Part shown: piece after piece, positions 33,586-46,214 of the stretch
Layout of the letters: the number at the start of each line of letters is the position of its first letter
How positions within the stretch are numbered: position 1 is the first letter of the stretch
DNA from: Ligustrum vulgare
Taxonomy: Eukaryota > Streptophyta > Magnoliopsida > Lamiales > Oleaceae
Length of the DNA: 64,000 bases
NCBI GenBank assembly: GCA_963555705.1
Contig: OY743171.1
Location: 15,313,352-15,377,351, forward strand
Reading direction: 5' to 3'
The notes under the pieces: generated by a model
What the model saw: only the letters and a program-made list of their open reading frames with translations
Told to the model about the DNA's origin: nothing
Databases searched by the model: none
Made by a program: the position numbers and the translations under genes

Positions 33586-34760
33586 TTGTAAAAAAATCAA
33601 GAAGGCGGAGAATTCAAGAAAATGAAGAAAAGTAGGGTCTGAAGAAGGTGAGAATTTGTTTATTATTTTAAACTTAAGATATGTCATTAAAAATAAATAA
33701 ATAAATAAAAATCTAAATGAGTATGTAACGGAATAATATTTATCACAAATATTTGTTTCAATCATAAGAAATTTTTTCAAAATTATTGTCTCTAACTTGT
33801 GATTTTCAATCTAAAGTCGAGTTTAAAGATATTATATTGTTCGATTTATTTGAGTAGTAAAAAATTATTTTAGCGTGTGTGCCTCGGATTGTTATTGCAT
33901 CATGGCTATTATTGCAGTTTTATAGATATCAAGTTATTAGAAATTTATAACGAACACTTTTTTTAAATGAAATTATTATGGACTTTTCACAATATTTTTC
34001 ATATTATTTTTTACTTATTTTAAGATGCCCATCTTTATTTCTATAAAATCTCCTCGCTAGCAATTAGAATAATTTTTATTTTTTACTTTGATTTTTGTAA
34101 TTTAAGATTGTATATAATTAAAATCTATATTTGTATTTTTTTGTAGTTTAATTATATTTTTGTTATATAAAATAATTCCATTTACATGCATTTGAACATT
34201 TAGGTTACTGCTCCTTCGAATAATTTTCTTAATACTTAAGGAAGTCGGAAGCATCAACTCTAAAAAATCATTATATTTTAAATAGTCGCAAATTCATTGA
34301 ATTAATTACCGTAGATATTAAAAGAAATCCCTTTTAATTCTTTGTTTTCTATTCAATATAATGGGTCCTTGGAATTCTTAGAACGTAAGAAATTTGAATC
34401 TTATACGTTTTGATTTAATTTGAAGGATGTTTAGAAAATCAACTTGAAATGATTAATATTATTTATTTCTGTATTTTGTCAATTCGTCAACATGGAAATC
34501 TTTTATTATCTCCTTCGTTTTTCTTTTGTTCTTGAACTAATTCTTGATCACATTCTAATAGCAATCTTTCGAAATGGTCTTTACGTTTTAGAAGATAATG
34601 AGTCAGAAGACGTCAGAAGATGATCTTATATTTGATGGTCCATCGTCTTGCGAGGAAAAATGTGGTAGATTATTTATTTAACTTTTTGTTCATATCATAT
34701 AAAATAAATGATGTTGTATCATATAAAGTATAGTTGTCTTATTTTGATTGTTTGATATTG

Positions 34761-34843
34761 TATGGGGTGTCATGACTAATGAGGAAGTTCATGATTTTGC
34801 TCTGAAAATCATTAATCTCTTCATTAGTCATGACATGCCATAT
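34761..34843 (+). ncRNA. miRNA-like stem-loop, copy 3
   Basis: The 5' arm GTCATGACTAATGAGGAAG pairs with 3' arm CTCTTCATTAGTCATGAC. Relative to copy 2 one A:U pair is U:A (CTAAT opposite ATTAG), a compensated double change. Near the outer end it has a G-G mismatch and a G-U wobble. Loop around TTTTGCTCTGAAAA. Confidence 0.62.
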
Positions 34844-35794
34844 TCATCGCAAAAGAAATAAGGCAATTATCTTTTATTGGACAACATTACTTTTGTAAAT
34901 TATATACTATAATAAGTATATAGAACCTGAATTCGCTGTACGAGTATTTAATGATGTTGGTCCCACATATCAACATGTAAATATTCAAGAAAAGATGTGA
35001 ATTTATTAGTTATATACTATAAGTTTATAAAACCCGGAATCACTAAGAGTATTTAAAGATTATGGTACTCAGAGATCAACATGTAAATGTTCAATAATAG
35101 AGGTAAATTTATGAATGCCGGTTTTAAAGGCACCATGCTTTGCTTTCCAATAACAAACTCTTCACAAAATTTTAGGGACGGGTCTGTTCTCTTTGTTGTT
35201 TTCAAGTCTTTTTTAATTTTCTAAAAAGCTGAAAACGTGTTCCCCTTCGTAGTCTTGAAAATATGTATAAGAACATGCCAAAGTTTTTAAAGAAAACTCA
35301 AAAGAATTTTTCGTTTTCATTGTAAAAACTTGAAAATGCTCGAAACGTTGAAAACATGTCAATTTTTATGTAAATTCCATCAAAGTCCCCTAGTATTCTT
35401 CAACACTCACTGGCCACCATCGATACGAAGCCACCATCCTCTCCAATCAATGAGACCAGTTCTCGCCTATCTAGTTCATCGCGAACAAGAGGTATGGTTT
35501 GCAGTGATTGTATGTTGGTTTAGAGGAATGGTATAGTTCTTTGTAAATGCAATTCTCGCATCTCGGTAAAAAAATTGGACGATGGCCTTATCTAAATTAC
35601 TATGCTGAGCCATCTACTTTGATGCATATGCAAGAAAATAGTGGGGTGGGTGATTGTGGGAGTTGGGGTGGGTAGGTGACGCTGCAATTTCACAACTAGG
35701 GTTTGGGAATAGGGTGGGGGTGGGAGTGGGAGCGGGAGTGAGCGACAGCAAGGTTGGGGTGGGGATGGAGGTTAACGATGAGGACCTTCTTATA

Positions 35795-36904
35795 CATATT
35801 TGAAAGTTTTGGACCTCTAGGGCAGTTTTTTCTATTTAGTATCGTATTTCTTAAAATAAAAAAACTAAATGATTTTCAAGTTCTTCCTTTTAGGAAATAA
35901 TTCTTCACAATGACAAACCAAACATATTTTCAAAATTCTTAAAATAGACACACAAATCTCAAAATTAAGAATGAATTAAAAACTTAAAACTGAAAAACAA
36001 ATAGAACACAACTTAAATTCAATTTTTATCATTTCCAAAACATCATGTTTTCATAAGTATCCACAACCCTTTATAGTTTATGAGGCTCAGCCTTTTATGT
36101 CAGATTAAATAGTTATTAGAATGTAAATTTACTGTAGCAAAGCTATTATCAACTCATGATTTAGCTTGCAGAGTGCCGATTTCATTGTTTTGAAAGTAGA
36201 AATTACGTATTTATTATTCAAAAGATTCTGGTGAGACTTTTATGGATTTTTATTGTAATATTTTTTTATCTAACAGCTCGTTTGATGTAGGATATTTTGG
36301 AAGAAATTTGAATTTTTGAAAGTATATGTGGTTAAAAGGAAGCTGAAATGTGTGAAAATTCTGGATCCCATAAAAACTTGTGGTTGGAAATGAATTTGAA
36401 GAAGGAAATGTACAAATTTTCTAGACCAAAAGGTGGCTAACTTCTGTAAAGAGATCAAATCCCAAAATATGATTATTTTCTAGCAAAAGTGAAAACACTA
36501 AACCTAGCTAAACTGAAAATTAATTTTAAATTACTTGTTAGACACTAGATAGGCGATAATCAGTAGTATATGTGATAACCATTTTTTTTTTTTAACTATT
36601 CTGACTAGTTCGTGCAAGTTAGATCAATGATCATGTCTGTTGTTACGATTACATAAATTAAATGATAGTAGCAAACTAGCACACTTGAAATAACGAGGTA
36701 AACCCCGAAGAAAAGAATTCATGAATCCCCATGCCACATGTCAAAAAATCTATTAATTAAATTGATCAAAATTATAGTAGGATCCATTTTGTAATTTCAA
36801 AAAAATTAACAAAAACAATCAAAAGAACTAAGAATACTCCCTAAATTTCTTCTCTGTTTGACTTGATGTTGAGTGGAATCAAACCCATGTTTTGACTTTA
36901 TTGC
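35795..36904. other. Gene-free AT-rich interval
   Basis: No recognisable coding sequence or repeat structure on either strand beyond short homopolymers. Confidence 0.6.
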
Positions 36905-37830
36905 CACTAGTGTTACACCGAGGTGAGGCACGATCATTTTTTACTCACATATATTGAATTTATATGTTAACATGTGAAATGAATATTTAATTAAAAATGA
37001 GAACACAAAGAAGGACAATTAATTACAAAAAATATACATTACAAAAAATGACTTTAATGTTTTTTAAAAACTTTTTTACGGTTCATATTTTTATCATTTA
37101 AGAAATTTCTTTAAATATTATAATTTGAATTGATTTAAAAATTAAAATGGAAAAGAAAAATTACATTTAAATAGAATTTATAATAAGTAAAAAAATAGAT
37201 ATATTCGTGATATACGCTTGAAATTTTATTAAAACGAAAAGGAAAAGAAAAATAGATTGATGAACACTCTTATTTCATCATCTTTCATTTTCTATTTTTA
37301 AATAAAAATATTTATGTGATATTTATATTGACAATTTTTTTTTTTTTACGAATTTTTTAAAAAAATGTAATTGATTTTAAAGAGGGAAAGACGAATCAAG
37401 AAATTTCGGGATCTGAAAAATGCAGCTATTTAAAAATCTGCATTCAGTTGGATTATTTTAAATCTGAATTTTGTCCAAAATGAATAGTAAATAGTGAATT
37501 AATAATACTAATTACCATTCTAGGAAATGTGTTTTAGATAGAAAAATGGGGACATAACTGTTTTTGAGAAGTGTTATCCCTTTTTTTATTACGTTTTTTT
37601 TCTTTCTTGTGAGCATATTTAGTCCTTGTTTGAGCCCTTATTATCTACAAAATGAGTTTTATAATAATGATTTTGTGGATAATGTATACTTAAGCACCTG
37701 TTTGAGACTCATTATTTCAAATAATGTAGTTTGTAATAGTAAATTTTGGTACAATGAGCTTTTAAAAAGTATAAATTCTTTTTAATTTATATGTAAACTA
37801 TTTTATTAATAGAATGTTAGTTAAAAATGA
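36905..37830 (+). repeat. Direct repeat unit 1 (~0.9 kb, AT-rich)
   Basis: Aligns with 39420-40300 along its length, including 'gtgatatacgctt', 'caagaaatttcg', 'aaatctgaattttgtccaaaat' in part and 'gtttgagactcatta'. Begins near 'ctagtgttacaccg'. No coding potential seen. Confidence 0.75.
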
Positions 37831-39419
37831 GGTTTTGAATAAAGTGTACCAATATGGGTCAAATTTTTTTATTTAATTATTTTTTTTACACTAAGTTGCC
37901 ACAATTGTAAAAGTTAGAACTTAGATAACTTACTACTAAAAAAAAATAAAAATTAAAAGCTTAAATGACCATTTACATAACTCATTTGCATAATTATTCA
38001 ATTTTTAATAATTATTGACTTAATTAATCTATGCATCTCGATTCATAAAAGTGGTCGATTGTTTAACCGACAAGACGTAATACTTTATCATTTACCCTTA
38101 AGGAATTGATTTTTCAAGAATCATTTTTTCTCTCAATCACAAATTCTTTAAAAAAATTAATTTTTTTACAATTTTCATACTACTTTTTAAGTATACGTTC
38201 TAACAAATCACTTTTTCACAAAAATAATTCTCAAAAAATCAAAATCAAATTGTTAAATTCCGTATAAACCGGTCTACAACACGAAACCACCATCAATGAT
38301 AGAATTTTAAAAAATTATAGATAGAAACTATCAAAAAATTCAAAACTTTTCAATATAACGCGACTCTTCATTTTCCACTTAGCAGTCAAAGTGTTATGCT
38401 AAAGAAAGAATTATTTTTATACGTTTTAAATAAATGTATTTAACCACACCCTATTTTGAAATATAATGAGCTTGCTAACATGCCTTTATTTTTATGTTGA
38501 TAAAAAAATTAAACTAATTGTTAAAGTCAGTAATACGTATTTTACATATTTTTATTAATTAAATTTATAGTATTAAACATAAATAAATAAAAAAAATGAA
38601 TATATAAATAAATAAAAATAATTAAACAAAATGAAATAAATAAATGAACAAAATGAGTAATATGGGTGTCAACTCGAATTGAAATTAATTATTTTTGACT
38701 AAATTAAATTTAATTAAGAAATTATAAATATCATTACTAAATAAAACAATTTTGAAATTGTGTGAACTTTGAAAAACTTGAAATGTACAAAATAAAACTT
38801 TTACATTTAATCTTTCATGTGATTTTAGTAAATGCATGTTTATAGTTGACTCTCACTCATGAGTTCATATTAAAGTTCTCGTTGAGATTTTCAATTTGAT
38901 ATCCATAGTGCATATTTTTTTATTTCAAAATAATAGTATAATTATCAAAATTATTCTGATTCGTTCAAATACTTCTACTTTAGAAAAGACGGTTTAGACG
39001 GAAAAAGTTCAAAAACCTATTTTTGGGAAGTGCTCCCCCTTTATATATATAGCTAGTATTTCATCCGTGCAATGAATGAAAGTTGTTATCCACAATATCG
39101 ATTTCAATAAGTATTCATAAAATCTTAATGATTATACATAATCAACATATGAATAAATGTATAAAAAATAAATTTCTATTATAATAATTATTAGAATATA
39201 AAAAATAACATAACTAATTCAAATTATTAAAAACATCTTTAAATAATAAACGTCAATTTATATATTAAAATAATAAATGACTATTGATTTCAATAATTTT
39301 TATGAAGTATTATTAACTTCATCAAAAATGCAATTTAGTAGTTTTTTTAAAAAAAAATACTATATCATGTTTGATGTAATATTATGTGTACAAATATTGT
39401 TGCACGTGTAATGTATTAA
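37831..39419. other. Gene-free AT-rich interval
   Basis: No gene seen. At 38990-39060 'gacggaaaaag..ttgggaagtgctccccc' followed by 'tatatatatagctagtatt' resembles the end segment of the flanking repeats, perhaps the border of another copy. Confidence 0.55.
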
Positions 39420-40300
39420 TATACTAGTATTACACCCATGATATGCACGGTTATTTGTTACTTACATATATCAAATTTATATTTTAACATATGAAATGAA
39501 TATTAATTAAAAATGAGAAATGAATGAAGAAAATTTATTACAAAAAAAAGGGTTCAATTACGCGTACATTAATTCTTTTTTACTATTCGTATATTTACCG
39601 TTTCAGGAAATTTCTTTAATACTGTAATCTAAATTAATTTAAAGCTTACAATCTACAAATAAAATTACATTTACATCTTTTAATAAGTAAAAAAAATAAA
39701 TATATTTGTGATATACGCTTAGAGATTTATTAAAACGAAAAAAGAAAAAGAAAAATAGATTTATTAACACTCTTATTTCATACACTTTTCATTTTTATTT
39801 TTTTAAAGAAATATTTATATGATATTGAAATTAAATTATTTTTATTTTTATTTTTACCAATTTTTTAAAAAATGTAATTGATTTTTAAGAGGCAAAGGGG
39901 GACCAAGAAATTTCGAGACTTGCAGAATGCACCTATATAAAAATATGCATTCAATTGGATTCTTTTAAATCTGAATTTTGTCCAAAATAAATAATAATAA
40001 ATAGTAATTAATACCATTAATTACCATTTTAGGAAATATGTTTTAGGCGGAAAAATGGGCTAATACCTATTTTGGGAAGTGTTCTTCCTTTGTGTATTAC
40101 AATTTTCTACTATGAACATATTTAGTCTTTATTTGAGCCCTCTTTATCTACAAATGAGTGTTGTAATAGTGATTTTTTGGAAAATTGGTATTTAAGCTCC
40201 TGTTTGAGACTCATTACTTCAAATAATGAAGTTTGTAATAGTAAATTTTGGTTGTTAAAAAATAGGATTTTTTTTTTTAAAACAAATTTATATGTAGATT
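39420..40300 (+). repeat. Direct repeat unit 2 (~0.9 kb, AT-rich)
   Basis: Second copy of 36905-37830. Begins 'actagtattacacccatg' followed by 'atatgcacgg'. Moderately diverged from unit 1. Confidence 0.75.
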
Positions 40301-40860
40301 ATTTTAGTAGTAGAACGACTTACTATAAAAAAACTTCAATGACCATTTGAATAGCTCATTTGCATAACTATTCAATTTTAATGGTTATTAAAATAATTAA
40401 TCTTTTTAAAATATAATTTCTATATTATAACAAATAATTTATCACTATCCGAACAGTATTTATAGAAATTGGTACTAACTATTGGCTATGCTTTAATACT
40501 AATCGTATTCCACGGATTTTTTTTTAAATTTTGCGAAGTGCAAGTATTCTGCTCCCCTCAGTTACCATAGACAAAACATAATTAATTAGCTTCAAATTAC
40601 CAACCCCCCTTTGCTAACACAGCAATAAGCAATTATCAATTAAGAAAATAGGTCATTTGCATAATAATACCACAATTAGCAACCCCACAAACTGACAAGG
40701 AAAAATCTTCTACTCCCCCTTTTTGTAACAAGTAAAGCCAAGGAATACAGGAGGAGCATATAGTGAAACCAAACTGTAGTATGTTATTACAGTCATCTAA
40801 AGTGTTAGTGATCAAAAAGTCATCCATCGAAGAATTAGAGGGAAAAAAAAGGTAGAATCA
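40301..40860. other. Gene-free interval
   Basis: AT-rich, no recognisable gene. The last ~250 bases could be the 3' flank of the gene fragment that follows on the minus strand. Confidence 0.5.
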
Positions 40861-40861
40861 G

Positions 40862-40990
40862 TTAACGATCAACCTCATTGCTCTTCTTTGCTTTCTTCTC
40901 AACAGATTCTGAAGCACCACCAGTCATTTTCCTCATTAAGAAAGAAGCAGATACAACAATATCAATTTCCTAAGCATGACTTGCACCCGT
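40862..40990 (-). pseudogene. Possible host-gene C-terminal fragment, interrupted by copia F
   Basis: If the CCCGT duplication is collapsed, the minus strand reads through from 46729-46770 into this segment as ANYQITGASHA, stop, EIDIVVSASFLMRKMTGG, then a lysine-rich tail KKAKKSN and TAA at 40864. The amphipathic then lysine-rich end looks like a real protein C-terminus, and the single stop could be a CAG-to-TAG change. I do not recognise the family. It may instead be an old transposon-borne fragment. Confidence 0.35.
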
Positions 40991-41461
40991 TGTTAGAAAT
41001 GTTGTGATATGTCAATCCCTATTATTATGGGATTGTGTATATCTCGAATTTCATAAATATTTTTACATTATGTAGCCCATATTACGTATCATGGTTTAAT
41101 TAGGTAAACTGTTGAATTAATAGAAACCTGATTTAATTAGAAGATTTTCCTATTAATACTACAACTTTGATGGACAGTTGAGATTACAAAGCTATAGGAG
41201 ATTACTAAATTTGAACTCCATCATCAGGGTTCAACTAATGAAACACAACTAAAGGCTTAGGTTAAGAGAGAGAAGGCAAATTTCTAGTCAATACTTACTT
41301 CGTGATTGAATTAAATGCTGTGACAAGATCTCATACATTTCTACATTATTGCTATGGATTTTAGTATTTCTTATGATTCACAGTAATTAATTTTATGGTC
41401 AAGATCCTAAATCAAAATCATGTTTAAGTTTATATGATTCGCATCAAGATTCTAGTTTACA
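40991..41461 (+). repeat. Element F 5' LTR
   Basis: TGTTAGAAATG...TAGTTTACA, 471 bp. Aligns with 46280-46728 (for example 'gggttcaactaatgaaacac'). A degraded initiator-Met primer site, TGGTATGAGAG, follows at 41464. Confidence 0.88.
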
Positions 41462-42196
41462 TGTGGTATGAGAGACAGATTGAACTATAAAAATTAGTTC
41501 TATGTATGAATAAATCAAAGCTATCATCATGTTCCACAATTATAGAGATTGATTTATGTTTTCTTTGCATCATATAAATCTGTTGTAAAAAAATTTCGTA
41601 TATTAGGGTTCTTAAATTTGTCTATTATATCTTGTATGTCGATCATGAAATCACGAGTGACTAACTCAGAATTCGACGAAATTTGGTATTTTGATTGGAA
41701 ACGGTAAAATCTTTAAGATATATGGCTTTTCCATATTCTTTTTGGATTTTAGCCTTTTGAAGTTGTTTATACCTCCGAAATCACGTTTTACTGATTTCGA
41801 ACATAATGTTCATACACATATATTGAGTTAAAAATTTATTTTACGATTCTGTGAATTGATTCGTGATCCTCATAATGAATATAATAATTCTGTAAAAAAA
41901 AGTGTTCGGGAAAATGTTATTATTCTGTCAATATTAATGATATATTGTATGCTTCTATTAAGTTGTGCATACGATTTGAACTGCAATAATATCACTGTTT
42001 GTTTATTTACTTGCGTTATGTGTTACCCACGGGGTTGATTTATTTTTGCAATTAAGCAAGTGTAGGATATCCACATATACCATACATGTTTAATTGTTAG
42101 TTTTGATAACTCATTTATGAATGAATCTTAGTCAAATATGTTTATTGTATTTATAACTCAAAGATTAAATGTAGTGAGCTTGTTTCTTTAATGCAG

Positions 42197-43005
42197 TTCC
42201 ACATCCTGCTCAACTTAATACCTATATCAACTTCGTTCCCGAACTAGATGGAACTAACTACTCAGAGTGGAAGGAGCGTGTTGAGTTCAGTTTGAGGGTT
42301 CTTGTTATTGATTTGGCTCTTACTGTGGACAAACATGCTGATCTTACTGCTTCGTCCACAGAAGATGAAATTAAAGCCTTCAATGCTTGGAATCGAGCCA
42401 ACAAACTGTGCTTGAAATTTATGTGCCTAACCACTGCTTCCAACATTAAATCTTCCATCAAAGAAATCAAGATAGCTAAGAAATACTTATCCACCATAAC
42501 TAAATGCTTTTAAGATTGCTGATAAAGTAATTGCTGGAAAACTTATGATTGAACTCACCACAACCCATTTTGATGGCTCCAAAATTATGCAACATGTACT
42601 TGACATGACTAATCTGGCTACAAAATTAGGTAAATTAGGCATAACAGTGGCTGATTCCTGGTCCAATTTATCCTAAATTCATTGCCTCAACAGTATGGTC
42701 TTTTTCATATTCATTATAACATGATTAAGGATACGTGAAATGTGAATGAATTAACCAACAAGTTGGTTCAGGAAGAGGCTCGAGTTAAGTAGCAGGGTGA
42801 TCATGTTGCTCAAGCAAATTACATGATTCACGATAGTGGGAAGAACAAATTCGAAAAGCAAACTGGGAAGGGCATTAAGAAGGACCCATCTAATGAATCA
42901 GATCGACTCGTAATGAAGAAAGCTAAGAAGGATGACAAGTGCCACTTTTGTAAAAAGGATGGACACATTCAAAATGATTGCTTGAAACGCAAGGCTTGGT
43001 TCGAA
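42197..43005 (+). pseudogene. gag: Element F gag with zinc knuckle
   Basis: Copia-type gag: LDGTNYSEWKERVEFSLRVL, then STEDEIKAFNAWNRANKLCL (42246-42420). A frame break near 42510 destroys the middle part (traces KLGKLGITVADSW, NSLPQQY, NELTNKLVQEEARVK). The nucleocapsid CCHC knuckle CHFCKKDGHIQNDC is intact at about 42940-42984. Gag would form the particle around element RNA. Confidence 0.85.
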
Positions 43006-46000
43006 AAGAAGGGTAAGCCTTTAGCTTTTGTATATTTTGAATCAAATTTTGTTGAAGCACCTTCTAATAATTGGTGGATTGATTCTAGTTCTAATGTTTG
43101 TTTCAAACTCGATGAAGGGATTCCTCACAACCCAGACCACAAATCCAAATGAAGACTACCTTTACATGAGAAATAGAGTCAAAGCCCCAGTTCAAGCCAT
43201 TGTCACATTTCGTTTAGTATTAGATTCTGGGTTCTTCTTAGATTTAGAGCAAACTCTTTATGTTCCTTCTGTTTCTCGTAATTTAATCTCCTTGTCGAAA
43301 CTTGATAATCAATGTTTTTCCTTTAAAATAGGTTGTGGTTGTTTTATTTTATACAAGAACAATGATTCTGTTGGTTCTAAAATTTTGGTTAATGGCTTAT
43401 ATCAAATTAATCTTGATTCTTCCTTTTTTGAATCTCTTCTTGTTACCTTGCATCCGAATATTGGTTTGAAACATAATGTCACGAATGAAAGTTCTTCTTT
43501 CTTGTGACATTAAAGGCTACGTCATATATCCAGGGAAAGAGTTAATTTATAAGTAAAAATGAGATTTTTTCAAATCTTGATTTTACTGATTTTGATATTT
43601 GTGTGGATTGTATTAAGGGTAAACAAACCAAACATACCAAGAAAAAAGCTAGAAGAAGTAACAATCTGCTTGAAATAATAAATACAGACATTTGTGGACC
43701 TTTTGATGCTCCATTAATTAGTGGAGAAAAATATTTCATCACTTTTATTGACGAATTTTCACGTTATTTCTATATTTACCTTTTGCATGACAAATCTCAA
43801 TCTGTAAATACTGTAGAAATTTACAATACTGAAGTTGAGAGACAATTAGGTAAAAAGGTGAAAATTATTAGATCTAATAGGGGTGGTAAATATTATGGAA
43901 AATATGATGAATCTCAGCAACATCCTGGTCCTTTGGCTAAACTCTTAGAAAAACTAGGAATTTGTGCTCAATACACAATGCCGGGTTCTCCTTGGTAAAA
44001 TGGTGTAGCTAAAAGAGGCAATCGCATGCTTATGGAAATGGTTAGGAGTATGATTAGTAATGCTAATTTACCCATATCGTTGTGGATGCATGCCCTTAGG
44101 ACCATTGTATATATCTTATATTGGGCTCCCAGCAAAGCTATTCCTAAGACACTTTTCGAAATGTGGAAATGATGGAAACCAAATTTAAGATATTTACATA
44201 TATGGGGTTGCTCAGTGGAGGCATGTATTTATAATCCATAAGAAAAGAAACTGGATCCAAAAATCATTAATGGTAATTTTATTGGATATACCGAAAAATC
44301 AAAAGGGTATTGGTTTTACCGTCCTAATCATATTACGAGAATTGTAGAAACCGATAATGCTAAATTAATTGAAAATGGTGAAGTAGGTGGGAGTTATAAA
44401 ATTAAAGAAGTGATTATTCGAGAAATTGGGGTACCAATTCCCTTATCTTGAATTTCAAATGACATACTTCTGCCTAATGTTGTTGTTGATCAACCAACAA
44501 TGTAGAACAAAATGTTGATAACCTTGAACTCCATAATGAGACTGTCTCATTGAACCAAATGTAAATGCAGCACCAGAAGTAGCATGAAGGAGGTTCCAAA
44601 GACTAAGAAATCGGCTATTTCGGATGATTACGTGTTATAATGACAAGAATCTAAATATAACATAGGGATTAGGAAATATTCGATTACGTAACACAAGCCA
44701 TTAAATGTGAAGAATCTAAAAAAAGGATCGATGTCATGTTTGAGGAGATGAAATCTATGGCTATTAATAAAGTTTGAGATTTGGTTGAATTACTAGAATG
44801 GCACAAGAAAGTTAGTTGTAAATCAATTTTTAAAACCAAATGTGACTCTTATGGTAATATTGAACGATATAAAGCCATAATTGTAGCCAAAGGTTTTAAT
44901 TAGGAAGAAGGCATCAATTTCAATGAAACGTTCTCTCCACTTTCTAAAAAGGATTCATTACGAATCATTATGGCGTTAGTTGCTCATTTTGATTTAGATT
45001 TATATCAAATGGATGTGAAAATGACTTTTCTTTATGGGAGTTTAGAAGAATAAGTCTGCATGGCACAACTAGAAGGCTTTATTACAGATGGAAAGGAAAA
45101 CATGGTTTGTTTGTTAAAGAAGTCAATATATGGACTAAAACAAGCTTTGCGACAATGGTATTTCAAGTTTCACAATATCATTAGTTCCTCTGGTTTACTG
45201 AAAATATTGTTGATCAATGTATATACCTTAAGATCAGTGGGAGTAAGTTTGCATTTTTGGTTCTACACGTTAATGACATATTAATTTCCAGTAGTGACGT
45301 TGGTTTATTTCTGGAAACTAAGGATTTTCTTTCCCAAAACTTTGAAATGAAAGATATGGAAGAGGCATCATACGTGATCGGAATATAAATATTTCGTGAT
45401 AGATCACGTAGATTTTTGGGAATGTCTTAGAATGCCTATATCACAACAGTTTTGGAAAGATTTAATATAGCATCTTGCGATCCTAATGTTGTTCCAATTC
45501 AGAAGGGGGATAAGTTAGCCTAACTCAGTGTCCTCAAACTGAATTGGAACGTGAACAAATGAAAGTTTTTCCTTGTGTTTCTCTTGTAGGAAGTTTAATG
45601 TATGCACAGGTTTGCACCAGGCCATACATTAGCTTTGTAGTTGGTATGTTGGGCCGTTATCAAAGCAATCTAGGAATTGATCATTAGAAAGTTGCTAAGA
45701 AAGTGTTGAGACACGTACAAGGAACAAAGAAACATATGCTCACACTTTTAGCCATACAGATCACCTTGAGGTGATTGGTTACATAGATTCAGATTTTGGG
45801 GGTTGTGTGGATACTATAAAAAGCACTTTTGGCTTTGTGTTTGTATTAGCTGGAGGTGTTGCATCATGGAAGAGTGCGAAACAAACAATAATTGCTTCAT
45901 CCACTATGGATGCTGAATTTGTAGCATGCTTTGAGGCAACAGTTCGAGGATTATGGTTGCAAAATTTCATTTTAGAGCTTAGAGTTGTGGATTCCATTGC

Positions 46001-46030
46001 TAGGCCGATGAAAAATTTATTGTGATAATG
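43006..46030 (+). pseudogene. pol: Element F pol (protease, integrase, RT, RNase H), broken
   Basis: Protease trace NNWWIDSSSNVC near 43067 (usual D-S-G lost). Integrase: zinc-binding segment 43510-43615 across a frameshift, core TDICGPF, FIDEFSRYFYIYLL, IIRSNRGGKYYG (catalytic D replaced by N), and NGVAKRGNRML after a TAA (usual catalytic E of VAERRN is K). Reverse transcriptase: FNETFSPLSKKDSLRIIMAL, LYQMDVKMTFLYGSLEE, KKSIYGLKQALRQWY, HVNDILIS near 45270 (usual V-D-D is V-N-D). RNase H: GYIDSDFGGCVDTIKSTFGF and SSTMDAEFVACFEA, relatively well kept to 46023, then VKEEIRNKRMSIEHI in another frame. Confidence 0.9.
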
Positions 46031-46214
46031 GCGCAACAGCATTCTTTTCAAAGAATGATAGGTGTTCAAAAGGAATAAAGCACATTCTGTTAAGGAAGAG
46101 ATTCGGAATAAGCGAATGTCAATTGAGCACATTAACACAAGTGCAAATATAGAAGATCTAAAGGGTTGCCACCCAAGACATTTAAGTAGCATGCTGACAC
46201 AATGGGTCTTGAGT

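Larger units (their letters stand above)
32940..34843 (+). ncRNA. Hairpin locus, copy 3: putative primary transcript (rightward)
   Basis: Same order as copies 1 and 2: TATA, exon-1-like region enlarged by a triplicated 160-base block, GAAG/GTGAGA donor-like site (exon end 33647), intron-like AT-rich stretch, then hairpin at 34761-34843. No protein frame is shared with the other copies. Transcript ends are inferred. Confidence 0.5.
29863..35794. repeat. Giant inverted repeat (arms 29863-~32660 and ~32737-35794)
   Basis: The left arm read on the minus strand matches the right arm read on the plus strand from end to end: outer ends 'tataagaaggt..ctcat' and 'atgaggaccttcttata', paired segments around 30190/35510, 30900/34800, 31150/34530, 32070/33640 and 32490/32910, and inner ends around 'aattgtaaaattaaa' and 'tttaattttacaatt'. 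A ~76-base spacer (32661-32736) separates them. By eye the arms are diverged but alignable throughout. Each arm is one copy of the hairpin locus found also at 25 kb. The right arm is longer because of an internal triplication. Confidence 0.9.
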
